The position numbers and the translations under genes were made by a program. Shown piece by piece: positions 42,660 to 51,262 of a stretch of 64,000 nt of DNA (position 1 is the stretch's first letter; every line of letters begins with the position of its first letter). This stretch comes from Streptomyces microflavus (GTDB lineage: Bacteria > Actinomycetota > Actinomycetes > Streptomycetales > Streptomycetaceae), in the NCBI RefSeq assembly GCF_014650075.1, contig NZ_BMUG01000013.1, positions 62,001 through 126,000 on the forward strand, written 5' to 3'. The notes below the pieces were generated by a model that saw only the letters and a program-made list of their open reading frames with translations, made no database searches and had not been told where the DNA came from.

Positions 42660-45203
42660 ATGGGACGCGGCACACTCCGGATCTACCTGGGCGCGGCACC
42701 GGGCGTCGGCAAGACGTACGCGATGCTCTCCGAGGCCCACCGCAGGGTCGAGCGCGGCACCGACTGCGTGGTCGCCCTCGTGGAGCACCACGACCGGCCG
42801 CGTACCGAGGTGATGCTGCACGGTCTGGAACAGGTCCCGCGCACCGAGATCACCTACCGCTCCGCCGTCTTCACCGAGATGGACGTCGACGCCGTCCTGG
42901 AGCGCGCCCCCGCCGTGGCCCTGGTGGACGAACTGGCCCACACCAATGTGCCCGGCTCCCGCAACGCCAAGCGCTGGCAGGACGTCGAGGAGCTCCTCAA
43001 GGCCGGGATCGACGTCATATCCACGGTCAACATCCAGCACCTGGAGTCGCTGGGCGACGTCGTGGAGTCGATCACCGGTGTACGCCAGCAGGAGACCGTC
43101 CCGGACGAGGTGGTGCGCCGGGCCGACCAGATCGAGCTGGTCGACATGTCGCCCCAGGCGCTGCGCCGCCGGATGGCGCACGGCAACATCTACCAGCCCG
43201 ACAAGCTGGACGCCGCCCTCTCGAACTACTTCCGCCCCGGCAACCTGACCGCCCTGCGCGAGCTGGCCCTCCTCTGGACCGCGGACCGGGTCGACGAGTA
43301 CCTCCAGCAGTACCGGGGCGAACACAACATCCGCACCACCTGGCAGGCCCGCGAACGCATCGTCGTCGGCCTCACAGGCGGCCCCGAGGGCCGCACGCTC
43401 ATCCGCCGCGCCTCCCGGATGGCCGCCAAGGGCTCCGGCAGCGAGATCCTCGCCGTCTACATCGCCCGCAGCGACGGGCTGACCTCCGCGTCGCCCAAGG
43501 AGCTCGCCGTCCAGCGGACCCTGGTCGAGGACGTCGGCGGAACGTTCCACCACGTCATCGGTGACGACATACCCGCGGCCCTCCTGGAGTTCGCCCGGGG
43601 GGTCAACGCCACCCAGATCGTGCTCGGCTCCAGCCGCCGCAAGACCTGGCAGTACATCTACGGCCCCGGGGTCGGCGCCACCGTCGCCCGGGAGTCCGGG
43701 CCCGACCTGGACGTCCACATCGTCACCCACGAAGAGGTCGCCAAGGGACGCGGCCTGCCCATCGCGCGCGGCGCCCGGCTCGGGCGGGCCAGGATCGTCT
43801 CGGGCTGGCTGGTCGGCGTCGCCGGCCCCGTCCTGCTCTCGCTGCTGCTACGGAGCCTGGAGAACGGCCCCGGCCTGGCCAACGACGTCCTGCTCTTCCT
43901 CTTCCTGACCGTCGCCGCGGCCCTGCTCGGCGGATTGCGGCCCGCCCTCGCCTCGGCAGCCGTCGGCGTGATGCTCCTGAACTACTGGTTCACCCCGCCG
44001 ACCCAGACCCTCACCGTGCAGGACCCGGAGAACTTCGTCGCCATCGTCATCTTCTTCGCGGTGGCGGTGGCGGTCTCCTCGGTGGTGGACCTGGCGGCCC
44101 GGCGTACCCACCAGGCCGCCCGGCTGCGCGCCGAGTCGGAGATCCTCTCCTTCCTGGCGGGCAGCGTGCTGCGCGGCGAGACCGCCCTGGACGCCCTGCT
44201 GGAGCGGGTCCGCGAGACCTTCGCGATGGAGTCCGTCGCCCTGCTGGAGCGGACCAGCGACGTCGACCCGTGGACCTGCGCCGGATCCGTCGGGCCCGCA
44301 CCGGTCGCCCGGCCCGACGACGCGGACGTGGACATGCCGGTCGGGGACAACATGGCGCTCGCGCTCTCCGGCCGGGTGCTGCCCGCCGAGGACCGCCGGG
44401 TGCTCGGCGCCTTCGCCGCCCAGGCGGCCGTCGTCCTGGACCGCCAGCGCCTGGTCTCGGAGGCCGACCGGGCCCGCAGGCTCGCCGAGGGCAACCGGAT
44501 CAGGACCGCGCTGCTCGCCGCCGTCAGCCATGACCTGCGCACCCCGCTCGCCGGGATCAAGGCCGCCGTCAGCTCGCTGCGCTCCGACGACGTCGCCTGG
44601 TCGCCGGAGGACGAGGCGGAGCTCCTCGAAGGCATCGAGGACGGCGCCGACCGGCTCGACCACCTGGTGGGCAACCTGCTGGACATGTCCCGCCTCCAGA
44701 CCGGCACCGTGACCCCGCTGATCCGGGAGATCGACCTCGACGAGGTCGTGCCGATGGCGCTCGGCGGGGTCCCCGAGGGCAGCGTCGACCTGGACATCCC
44801 CGAGACGCTGCCCATGGTCGCCGTCGACCCGGGGCTGCTGGAGCGGGTCGTCGCCAACGTCGTCGAGAACGCCGTCAAGTACAGCCCCGGCGGCGAGCCC
44901 ATCGCGGTGGCCGCCAGCGCGCACGGCGAACGCGTCGAGCTCCGGGTCGTCGACCGGGGGCGCGGTGTCCCCGACGAGGCCAAGGAGCGGATCTTCGAGC
45001 CCTTCCAGCGGTACGGTGACGCCCCGCGCGGTGCCGGAGTGGGCCTCGGCCTCGCGGTCTCCCGGGGCTTCGCCGAGGCCATGGGCGGCACGCTGGACGC
45101 CGAGGACACCCCCGGCGGCGGGCTGACCATGGTCCTGACGCTCACCGCGGCGCCCGGCCGGGCCCAGGCCGGGGCCGCCCTCCCCGCGGGGGCCACCTCA
45201 TGA
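42660..45203 (+). CDS. kdpD: Turgor/K+ sensor kinase KdpD
   Basis: A 847-residue protein: N-terminal KdpD domain with Walker A GAAPGVGKTYAML (about residues 10-22) and VDELAHTNVPGSRN; a USP domain (about 225-350) starting RIVVGLTGGPEG; four clustered helices (about 370-480); a GAF-like region; the phospho-acceptor AAVSHDLRTPLAG; and a HATPase with NVVENAVKYSPGG. It phosphorylates KdpE at low K+. USP domains of KdpD bind c-di-AMP in firmicutes; whether this one does is unknown. The stop overlaps a possible upstream kdpE start. Confidence 0.95.
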   Translation: MGRGTLRIYLGAAPGVGKTYAMLSEAHRRVERGTDCVVALVEHHDRPRTEVMLHGLEQVPRTEITYRSAVFTEMDVDAVLERAPAVALVDELAHTNVPGSRNAKRWQDVEELLKAGIDVISTVNIQHLESLGDVVESITGVRQQETVPDEVVRRADQIELVDMSPQALRRRMAHGNIYQPDKLDAALSNYFRPGNLTALRELALLWTADRVDEYLQQYRGEHNIRTTWQARERIVVGLTGGPEGRTLIRRASRMAAKGSGSEILAVYIARSDGLTSASPKELAVQRTLVEDVGGTFHHVIGDDIPAALLEFARGVNATQIVLGSSRRKTWQYIYGPGVGATVARESGPDLDVHIVTHEEVAKGRGLPIARGARLGRARIVSGWLVGVAGPVLLSLLLRSLENGPGLANDVLLFLFLTVAAALLGGLRPALASAAVGVMLLNYWFTPPTQTLTVQDPENFVAIVIFFAVAVAVSSVVDLAARRTHQAARLRAESEILSFLAGSVLRGETALDALLERVRETFAMESVALLERTSDVDPWTCAGSVGPAPVARPDDADVDMPVGDNMALALSGRVLPAEDRRVLGAFAAQAAVVLDRQRLVSEADRARRLAEGNRIRTALLAAVSHDLRTPLAGIKAAVSSLRSDDVAWSPEDEAELLEGIEDGADRLDHLVGNLLDMSRLQTGTVTPLIREIDLDEVVPMALGGVPEGSVDLDIPETLPMVAVDPGLLERVVANVVENAVKYSPGGEPIAVAASAHGERVELRVVDRGRGVPDEAKERIFEPFQRYGDAPRGAGVGLGLAVSRGFAEAMGGTLDAEDTPGGGLTMVLTLTAAPGRAQAGAALPAGATS

Positions 45204-45214
45204 CGGACCCGCCG

Positions 45215-45350
45215 CGCACCGGCGTACGCCCGGCCCCGCCCCCGCGTACGCCCCGCACCGCCCCCGTACACCCGCGCCCCCGCCCCGTACACCCCCGCTC
45301 ACATCCCGTACATCCCATACAGCCCGCACAGCCCGCACAGCCCGTACTGC
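45215..45350 (+). repeat. Pro/His-coding short repeats between kdpD and kdpE
   Basis: The segment repeats CCCGTACACCC-like units and then ACAGCCCGC three times. In the kdpE frame it reads PVHPRPRPVHPRSHPVHPIQ then QPAQPAQP, with no stop from ATG 45200 to the conserved kdpE start at 45368. It is either an untranslated spacer or an unusual Pro-rich N-terminal extension of KdpE. Confidence 0.7.
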
Positions 45351-45367
45351 AGAAAGGCAGGTCCGCG

Positions 45368-46060
45368 ATGACCCGGGTGCTTGTGGTCGACGACGAGCCG
45401 CAGATCGTACGCGCCCTCGTGATCAACCTGAAGGCCCGCCACTACGAGGTCGACGCGGCGCCCGACGGGGCGACCGCCCTCCAGCTCGCCGCCGCCCTCC
45501 ACCCCGATGTCGTGGTGCTCGACCTCGGGCTGCCCGACATGGACGGGGTCGAGGTGATCAAGGGTCTGCGCGGCTGGACCAGGGTCCCGATCCTCGTCCT
45601 CTCCGCGCGCCACACCTCCGACGAGAAGGTGGAGGCCCTGGACGCGGGCGCCGACGACTACGTCACCAAGCCGTTCGGCATGGACGAGCTGCTGGCCCGG
45701 CTGCGCGCCTCCGTACGCCGCTCGGAACCGGTCGGGCAGGACGTCACCGAGGACATCGCGATCGTGGAGACGGCCGGCTTCACCGTCGACCTGGCGGCGA
45801 AGAAGGTGCACCGCGGGGGCCGTGACGTACGGCTCACCCCCACGGAGTGGCACCTGCTGGAGGTCCTCGTCCGCAACGGCGGCCGCCTGGTCGGCCAGAA
45901 ACAGCTCCTCCAGGAGGTCTGGGGGCCCTCCTACGGCACCGAGACGAACTATCTGCGGGTCTACATGGCCCAGCTGCGCCGCAAGCTGGAGGCGGACCCC
46001 TCGCACCCCCGCCACTTCGTCACCGAGCCGGGCATGGGCTACCGCTTCGAGCGCGGCTGA
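45368..46060 (+). CDS. kdpE: Response regulator KdpE
   Basis: A 230-residue OmpR-class regulator. The receiver begins TRVLVVDDEPQIVRALVINL and has the phospho-aspartate in VVVLDLGLPDMDG; the C-terminal winged HTH contains LTPTEWHLLEVLVRNGG and TNYLRVYMAQLRRKLE, the KdpE signature. It activates kdpFABC under K+ limitation. ATG 45368 has AAAGGCAGG upstream and fits family length; an in-frame ATG at 45200, overlapping the kdpD stop, would add 56 Pro-rich residues. Confidence 0.93.
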   Translation: MTRVLVVDDEPQIVRALVINLKARHYEVDAAPDGATALQLAAALHPDVVVLDLGLPDMDGVEVIKGLRGWTRVPILVLSARHTSDEKVEALDAGADDYVTKPFGMDELLARLRASVRRSEPVGQDVTEDIAIVETAGFTVDLAAKKVHRGGRDVRLTPTEWHLLEVLVRNGGRLVGQKQLLQEVWGPSYGTETNYLRVYMAQLRRKLEADPSHPRHFVTEPGMGYRFERG

Positions 46061-46135
46061 CGCTCACCGGCTCACCCTTTCGAGTGGTCCACCCGGGCCT
46101 CCGTACACGCCCCGCAGGACCGGTACCCTTCGGGT

Positions 46136-46552
46136 ATGAGTGCTGTTCCCCGACACGAGAAGGCCGACAGGGCGGAGAGGCCTTCCGGGCGCTTCCGCCG
46201 TATGCTCGACCGGCTCTCCAGCTCCCAGGAGGACCTGGAGTCCCAGGAGCTGCGGGAGGACACCCAGGCCACCGGATGCACCCGTATCTCCGAGTGCTCC
46301 GACCGCCAGATCGTGAAGGTGGCTGGTACGTTGCGGACCGTCACCCTCCGTCCCCGGGCCGGAGTGCCCGCCCTGGAGGCGGAGCTCTTCGACGGCACCG
46401 AGCCGCTGGACGTGGTCTGGCTCGGCCGGCGCTCCATCGTCGGCATAGAGCCCGGCCGCAGGATCATCGCCTCGGGCCGGGTCGCCATGAGCCACGGGCG
46501 CCGGGTGCTGTTCAACCCCACATACGAACTCCGACCGCTCGGCAAGGAGTAG
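46136..46552 (+). CDS. OB-fold nucleic-acid-binding domain protein
   Basis: A 138-residue protein. A charged N-terminal helix (RFRRMLDRLSSSQEDLESQELRED) is followed by an OB-fold with QIVKVAGTLRTVTL and the strand GRRIIASGRVAMSHGRRVLFNPTY, the pattern of tRNA-anticodon-type OB domains. Conserved in actinobacteria next to a DUF3159 gene; function unknown. It is 4 bp from that gene and shares its transcript. Confidence 0.85.
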   Translation: MSAVPRHEKADRAERPSGRFRRMLDRLSSSQEDLESQELREDTQATGCTRISECSDRQIVKVAGTLRTVTLRPRAGVPALEAELFDGTEPLDVVWLGRRSIVGIEPGRRIIASGRVAMSHGRRVLFNPTYELRPLGKE

Positions 46553-46555
46553 CCG

Positions 46556-47347
46556 GTGACGTCTCTCGACAAGCCGACGTCCGAAACGGACCAGACCCAC
46601 CTCACGGGCCCGCAGCACGCCGGCGGGAAGCACGCCGCCCAGCAGGACACCGCGTCGAAGGCGGTCACCGAAGCCGCCCTCTTCGAAGCGTTCGGCGGTG
46701 TGCGCGGCATGGTGGAGACAGTCCTCCCCGGGCTGCTCTTCGTCACGATCTTCACCATCAACAAGGACCTGCACATCTCGGCCATCGCGGCCCTGGCCGT
46801 GTCCCTGGCCCTGGTCGCCGTACGGCTGATCCGCCGCGACACCGTGAAGCACGCCTTCAGCGGCGTCTTCGGGGTGGCCTTCGGTGTCGTCTTCGCGATG
46901 ATGACGGGCAACGCCAAGGACTTCTACCTGCCCGGCATGCTCTACACCCTGGGGCTGGCCGTCGCCTACCTCGGCACCGCCGTCGCCGGGGTGCCGCTGA
47001 TCGGTCTGATCCTCGGACCGGTCTTCAAGGAGAACCTCTCCTGGCGGACCCGTAACCCGGGCCGGAAGAAGGCGTACACCAAGGCCAGTTACGCCTGGGG
47101 CCTCATCCTGCTCGCCAAGTGCGCGATCCTCTTCCCGCTCTACTGGTGGGCCGACACCACCCAGTTCGGCTGGGTGCTGATCGCGCTGAAGATCCCGCCG
47201 TTCCTGCTCGCGGTCTATCTCACCTGGGTCTTCCTGGCCAAGGCGCCGCCGCCCATCGACGTCTTCGCCGAGATGGAGGCCGAGGAGCAGGCCGAGAAGG
47301 ACCGCAAGGCGCAGGCCGCAGCAGCTCTCCGCAACCCGGAGGCGTAA
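46556..47347 (+). CDS. DUF3159 family membrane protein
   Basis: A 263-residue protein from GTG 46556 with AAGGAGTAG upstream. It has about five hydrophobic helices and the conserved AALFEAFGGVRGMVETVLPG near residue 45. The tail is charged and helical (EMEAEEQAEKDRKAQAAA). The function is unknown; the family is restricted to actinobacteria. In mycobacteria it neighbours the ceoBC/TrkA genes (Rv2693c, from memory), as here. Confidence 0.87.
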   Translation: MTSLDKPTSETDQTHLTGPQHAGGKHAAQQDTASKAVTEAALFEAFGGVRGMVETVLPGLLFVTIFTINKDLHISAIAALAVSLALVAVRLIRRDTVKHAFSGVFGVAFGVVFAMMTGNAKDFYLPGMLYTLGLAVAYLGTAVAGVPLIGLILGPVFKENLSWRTRNPGRKKAYTKASYAWGLILLAKCAILFPLYWWADTTQFGWVLIALKIPPFLLAVYLTWVFLAKAPPPIDVFAEMEAEEQAEKDRKAQAAAALRNPEA

Positions 47348-47358
47348 AGACCTAAAGG

Positions 47359-47396
47359 AAGGGCCCGTAACCGCTGTTGTGCGGCTACGGGCCCTT
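47359..47396. terminator. Bidirectional intrinsic terminator
   Basis: AAGGGCCCGTA and its partner TACGGGCCCTT, with an extended inner CCGC/GCGG pairing, form a stem between convergent stops at 47347 and 47430. Confidence 0.82.
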
Positions 47397-47429
47397 CTTA
47401 TGCTCACGCGTCAGCTCTACGGCTACGTG

Positions 47430-48110
47430 TCAGTCGTCGGACGACAGATCGCGGCGGACCGACAACAGGTCCTCCAGCTGCTCCTCGCGCGCCTGGGCGG
47501 CCACGAACAGCAGCTCGTCACCGGCCTCCAGGGTCTCCTCGGCGCTCGGCGTCAGCACACGCGTCCCACGGATGATGGTCACCAGCGAGGTGTCCTCGGG
47601 CCATGCCACGTCACCGACCCGGGTGCCGGCCAGCGCCGACTCGGGCGGCAGCGTCAGCTCCACCAGGTTGGCGTCGCCGTGGCTGAAGCGCAGCAGCCGG
47701 ACCAGATCACCGACGCTCACCGCCTCCTCCACCAGGGCCGACATCAGCCGCGGCGTCGAGACCGCGACATCGACGCCCCAGGACTCGTTGAACAGCCACT
47801 CGTTCTTCGGGTGGTTGACCCGCGCCACCACCCGCGGCACGCCGTACTCGGTCTTCGCGAGCAGCGAGACGACCAGGTTCACCTTGTCGTCGCCCGTCGC
47901 CGCGATCACCACGTTGCACCGCTGCAGGGCCGCCTCGTCCAGCGACGTGATCTCGCAGGCGTCCGCGAGCAGCCACTCGGCCGACGGGACCCGCTCCACC
48001 GAGATGGCGCTGGGCGCCTTGTCGATGAGCAGCACCTCGTGCCCGTTCTCCAGCAGCTCGGCGGCGATGGAACGGCCCACCGCGCCCGCCCCGGCAATCG
48101 ACACACGCAT
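47430..48110 (-). CDS. TrkA/KTN-RCK family K+ uptake regulator (second of pair)
   Basis: A 226-residue protein: Rossmann RCK_N domain with GAGAVGRSIAAELLENGHEVLLID, then an RCK_C domain from about residue 140. Such proteins bind NAD(H) or ATP (and c-di-AMP at RCK_C in some species) and gate K+ transporters. The start overlaps the stop of the paralogous gene upstream by 1 bp. It corresponds to CeoC in mycobacterial gene order. No TrkH/KtrB channel is nearby; the divergent APC permease is the likely partner. Confidence 0.9.
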   Translation of the reverse strand: MRVSIAGAGAVGRSIAAELLENGHEVLLIDKAPSAISVERVPSAEWLLADACEITSLDEAALQRCNVVIAATGDDKVNLVVSLLAKTEYGVPRVVARVNHPKNEWLFNESWGVDVAVSTPRLMSALVEEAVSVGDLVRLLRFSHGDANLVELTLPPESALAGTRVGDVAWPEDTSLVTIIRGTRVLTPSAEETLEAGDELLFVAAQAREEQLEDLLSVRRDLSSDD

Positions 48111-48778
48111 CAGTGACCGCCCTCCTCGGGACCCTCGGCGAAGGCCTCTTCGACCTTGGCGATCTCGTCCGTACGCATCATCACGTGGACCAGGTCGCCC
48201 TCCTGCAGGACGGTCTGCGAGGTCGGCAGGATGGCCTCGCCCAACCGGGTGAGGAAGGCGACGCGGACACCGGTCTCCTCCTGGAGGGTGCTGATCCGGT
48301 GGCCGATCCAGGACGGCGTCGTGTGCACCTCGGCGAGCTGCACACCCCCGCTCGGATCGCGCCACAGCGGCTCCGCGCCCGACGGCAGCAGCCGCCGCAG
48401 CATCTGGTCCGCCGTCCAGCGGACCGTCGCCACGGTCGGGATGCCGAGCCGCTGGTAGACCTCGGCCCGCTTCGGGTCGTAGATCCGGGCCGCGACATTC
48501 TCGATGGAGAACATCTCGCGGGCCACCCGGGCCGCGATGATGTTGGAGTTGTCGCCGCTGCTGACCGCGGCGAACGCCCCGGCCTCCTCGATCCCCGCCT
48601 CACGGAGGGTGTCCTGGTCGAAGCCGACCCCGGTGACCCGGCGGCCGCCGAATCCGGACCCGAGGCGGCGGAACGCGGTGGGGTCCTGGTCGATCACCGC
48701 GACCGTGTGCCCCTGCTGCTCCAGGGTCTGTGCGAGAGCGGCTCCGACGCGCCCGCAGCCCATGATGACGATGTGCAC
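48110..48778 (-). CDS. TrkA/KTN-RCK family K+ uptake regulator (first of pair)
   Basis: A 222-residue RCK protein starting HIVIMGCGRVGAALAQTLEQ, with an acidic residue in VIDQDP that would bind the ribose of NAD. RCK_C starts near residue 135. It shares the fold but is clearly diverged from the downstream partner, so they probably form a hetero-oligomeric ring. It is divergent from the KimA-like permease across 322 bp. Confidence 0.9.
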   Translation of the reverse strand: MHIVIMGCGRVGAALAQTLEQQGHTVAVIDQDPTAFRRLGSGFGGRRVTGVGFDQDTLREAGIEEAGAFAAVSSGDNSNIIAARVAREMFSIENVAARIYDPKRAEVYQRLGIPTVATVRWTADQMLRRLLPSGAEPLWRDPSGGVQLAEVHTTPSWIGHRISTLQEETGVRVAFLTRLGEAILPTSQTVLQEGDLVHVMMRTDEIAKVEEAFAEGPEEGGH

Positions 48779-49100
48779 TGTGCGCCTACCTCGCCGTCCT
48801 GGTCATCCGGCTGACCTGCGAAAACACGCTGCTCACACTTCTCTCTCAGCTTGCCGGGCAAACAACGGGGCAACCACCTTCGGCGTTGCCCGGATATGAG
48901 CTTATGCCGCGCTGACGGCATTGCCTCATCCGCGTCCGCGTTCCCTTCGACACGTGGGCAAAGGGTGAGTAAAAGCGCTGCGCCGATCGCAAGGATTCCG
49001 TTAAGGATTGCGGCCGGTTTCTGCTCCTACCGCAGGAGAGAGCGGGGGCACGGCGATCAGGCGGCCGGGAGCGGTCCGGGCTCCGCTTACGATCCTCAGC
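48779..49100. other. Divergent promoter region between trkA pair and APC permease
   Basis: 322 bp without a gene. Around 48955-49015 the sequence is AT-richer with GGATTCCGTTAAGGATTG, a direct GGATT repeat. The conserved blocks of the c-di-AMP riboswitch present at 13480 were looked for and not seen. Both promoters are expected here. Confidence 0.45.
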
Positions 49101-51149
49101 GTGTCCAAACTGACCGACCTGCCCAAAAGGATTCTGATCGGCCGGGCGCTGCGCAGCGACAAGCTGGGGGAGACGCTCCTCCCCAAGCGCATCGCCCTCC
49201 CCGTCTTCGCATCCGACCCGCTGTCCTCGGTGGCGTACGCACCCGGAGAAGTCCTCCTCGTGCTGTCCATCGCGGGTGTGTCGGCGTACCACTTCAGCCC
49301 GTGGATCGCGCTGGCCGTCGTGGTCCTCATGTTCACGGTCGTCGCCTCCTACCGGCAGAACGTCCGCGCGTACCCGAGCGGCGGCGGCGACTACGAGGTC
49401 GCCACCACCAATCTCGGGCCCAAGGCCGGACTGACCGTGGCCAGCGCCCTGCTGGTCGACTACGTCCTGACCGTGGCCGTGTCGATCTCCGCCGGGGTGG
49501 AGAACCTGGGCTCCGCGATCCCCTTCGTCATCGAGCACAAGACCCTCTGCGCCGTCGGCGCGATCGTCCTGCTCACCCTGATGAACCTGCGCGGGGTCAA
49601 GGAGTCCGGGAAGCTGTTCGCGGCCCCGACGTACCTCTTCGTGGCCGGCGTCTTCCTCATGCTGCTGTGGGGCGCGTTCCGGGGACTGGTCCTCGGCGAC
49701 GCGATGCACGCCCCGACCTCCGAGCTGGAGATCAAGCCCGAACACCAGGGACTCGCAGGCTTCGCGCTGCTCTTCCTCCTCCTGCGCGCCTTCTCCTCCG
49801 GCTGCGCCGCCCTCACCGGGGTGGAGGCGATCAGCAACGGGGTGCCCGCCTTCCGCAAGCCGAAGAGCAAGAACGCCGCGACCACGCTCGCCATGATGGG
49901 CCTGCTCGCCGTCACCATGTTCTGCGGAATCATCGCCCTGGCCATGACCACCGACGTCAAGATGGCCGAGAACCCGGCGGTCGACCTGCTCCGCGACGGC
50001 GTCCCGGTCGGCGAGAGCTACACCCAGGACCCGGTGATCGCCCAGGTCGCCGAGGCGGTCTTCGGCCATGGCTCGTTCCTCTTCATGATCCTCGCCGCAG
50101 CCACCGCACTGGTCCTCTTCCTGGCCGCCAACACCGCGTACAACGGCTTCCCCCTGCTCGGCTCGATCCTCGCCCAGGACCGCTACCTGCCGCGCCAGCT
50201 CCACACCCGCGGTGACCGGCTCGCCTTCTCCAACGGCATCGTGCTGCTGGCCGGCGCCGCCATCCTGCTGGTCGGGATCTACGGAGCCGACTCCACGCGC
50301 CTGATCCAGCTGTACATCGTCGGCGTCTTCGTCTCCTTCACCCTCAGCCAGACCGGCATGGTGCGGCACTGGAACCGCCTGCTGGCCGACGAAGGCGATC
50401 AGTCCAAGCGCCGCCACATGGTCCGGTCCCGCGCCATCAACGCCTTCGGCGCCTTCTTCTGCGGTGTGGTCCTGGTGATCGTCCTCGCCACCAAGTTCAC
50501 CCACGGCGCCTGGGTCGCCCTGCTCGGCATGGTGATCTTCTACGGCACGATGACCGCGATCCGGAAGCACTACGACCGGGTCGCCGCCGAGATCGCGGCC
50601 GACGAGACCACCGCGGACGAGAGCGCCCGCCCCTCCCGCGTCCACGCGATCGTCCTGGTCTCCAAGCTGCACCGGCCGACCCTGCGCGCCCTCGCCTACG
50701 CCAAGCTGATCCGCGCCGACCACCTGGAGGCGCTCTCCATCAGCGTCGACCCGGACGAGACGAAGGCCCTGCGCGAGGACTGGGAGCGGCGAGGCGTCAA
50801 CGTGCCGCTCAAGATCCTCGACTCGCCCTACCGCGAGGTGACCCGCCCGGTCATCGAGTACGTCAAGGGCCTGCGCCGCCAGAGCCCGCGCGACGTGATC
50901 AGCGTCTACATCCCGGAGTACGTGGTCGGCCACTGGTACGAGCACCTGCTCCACAACCAGAGCGCCCTGCGCCTCAAGGGCCGCCTGCTCTTCACCCCGG
51001 GCGTCATGGTCACCTCCGTCCCCTACCAGCTCCAGTCGTCCGAGGCCGCGAGGAAGCGGGCGAGGAAGCGGGCGGACTGGAACCCTCCGGGGGCGGTGCG
51101 CCGGGGCCCGGTGGAACGCCGGCACAAGGAGCCGAACCGGAAGGGGTGA
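49101..51149 (+). CDS. APC-superfamily permease, KimA-like potassium transporter candidate
   Basis: About 682 residues: roughly twelve helices (residues about 45-480), then a cytoplasmic domain of about 200 residues. The N-terminal block KRILIGRALRSDKLGE and ASDPLSSVAYAPGE resembles KimA of Bacillus, where the Asp and Tyr of SDxLSSVAY bind K+. Annotation pipelines usually call this family amino-acid permease. GTG 49101 is chosen because upstream residues are not conserved-looking. The flanking RCK pair supports a K+ role; amino-acid transport remains possible. Confidence 0.82.
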   Translation: MSKLTDLPKRILIGRALRSDKLGETLLPKRIALPVFASDPLSSVAYAPGEVLLVLSIAGVSAYHFSPWIALAVVVLMFTVVASYRQNVRAYPSGGGDYEVATTNLGPKAGLTVASALLVDYVLTVAVSISAGVENLGSAIPFVIEHKTLCAVGAIVLLTLMNLRGVKESGKLFAAPTYLFVAGVFLMLLWGAFRGLVLGDAMHAPTSELEIKPEHQGLAGFALLFLLLRAFSSGCAALTGVEAISNGVPAFRKPKSKNAATTLAMMGLLAVTMFCGIIALAMTTDVKMAENPAVDLLRDGVPVGESYTQDPVIAQVAEAVFGHGSFLFMILAAATALVLFLAANTAYNGFPLLGSILAQDRYLPRQLHTRGDRLAFSNGIVLLAGAAILLVGIYGADSTRLIQLYIVGVFVSFTLSQTGMVRHWNRLLADEGDQSKRRHMVRSRAINAFGAFFCGVVLVIVLATKFTHGAWVALLGMVIFYGTMTAIRKHYDRVAAEIAADETTADESARPSRVHAIVLVSKLHRPTLRALAYAKLIRADHLEALSISVDPDETKALREDWERRGVNVPLKILDSPYREVTRPVIEYVKGLRRQSPRDVISVYIPEYVVGHWYEHLLHNQSALRLKGRLLFTPGVMVTSVPYQLQSSEAARKRARKRADWNPPGAVRRGPVERRHKEPNRKG

Positions 51150-51262
51150 GGGGCGTGACGGGTGTCTTCTGGTAAGCGCGCCGGCAGCACCCACGTAGAC
51201 TGGTGGGCTGTTGTCCGGCCGCGGGCACCCGCCTTTCCCCTTCCTCCCTGGAGCCTCCCCTC

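Noticed and set aside
39645..43730. A 1361-codon minus-strand frame opposite kdpB, kdpC and kdpD
   Set aside because: The plus strand encodes textbook KdpB, KdpC and KdpD; the antisense frame shows only Gly/Asp/Val/Arg-rich low-complexity sequence.
48779..49100. A second c-di-AMP riboswitch before the KimA-like gene
   Set aside because: None of the conserved blocks found at 13523-13635 occur here or before kdpF.
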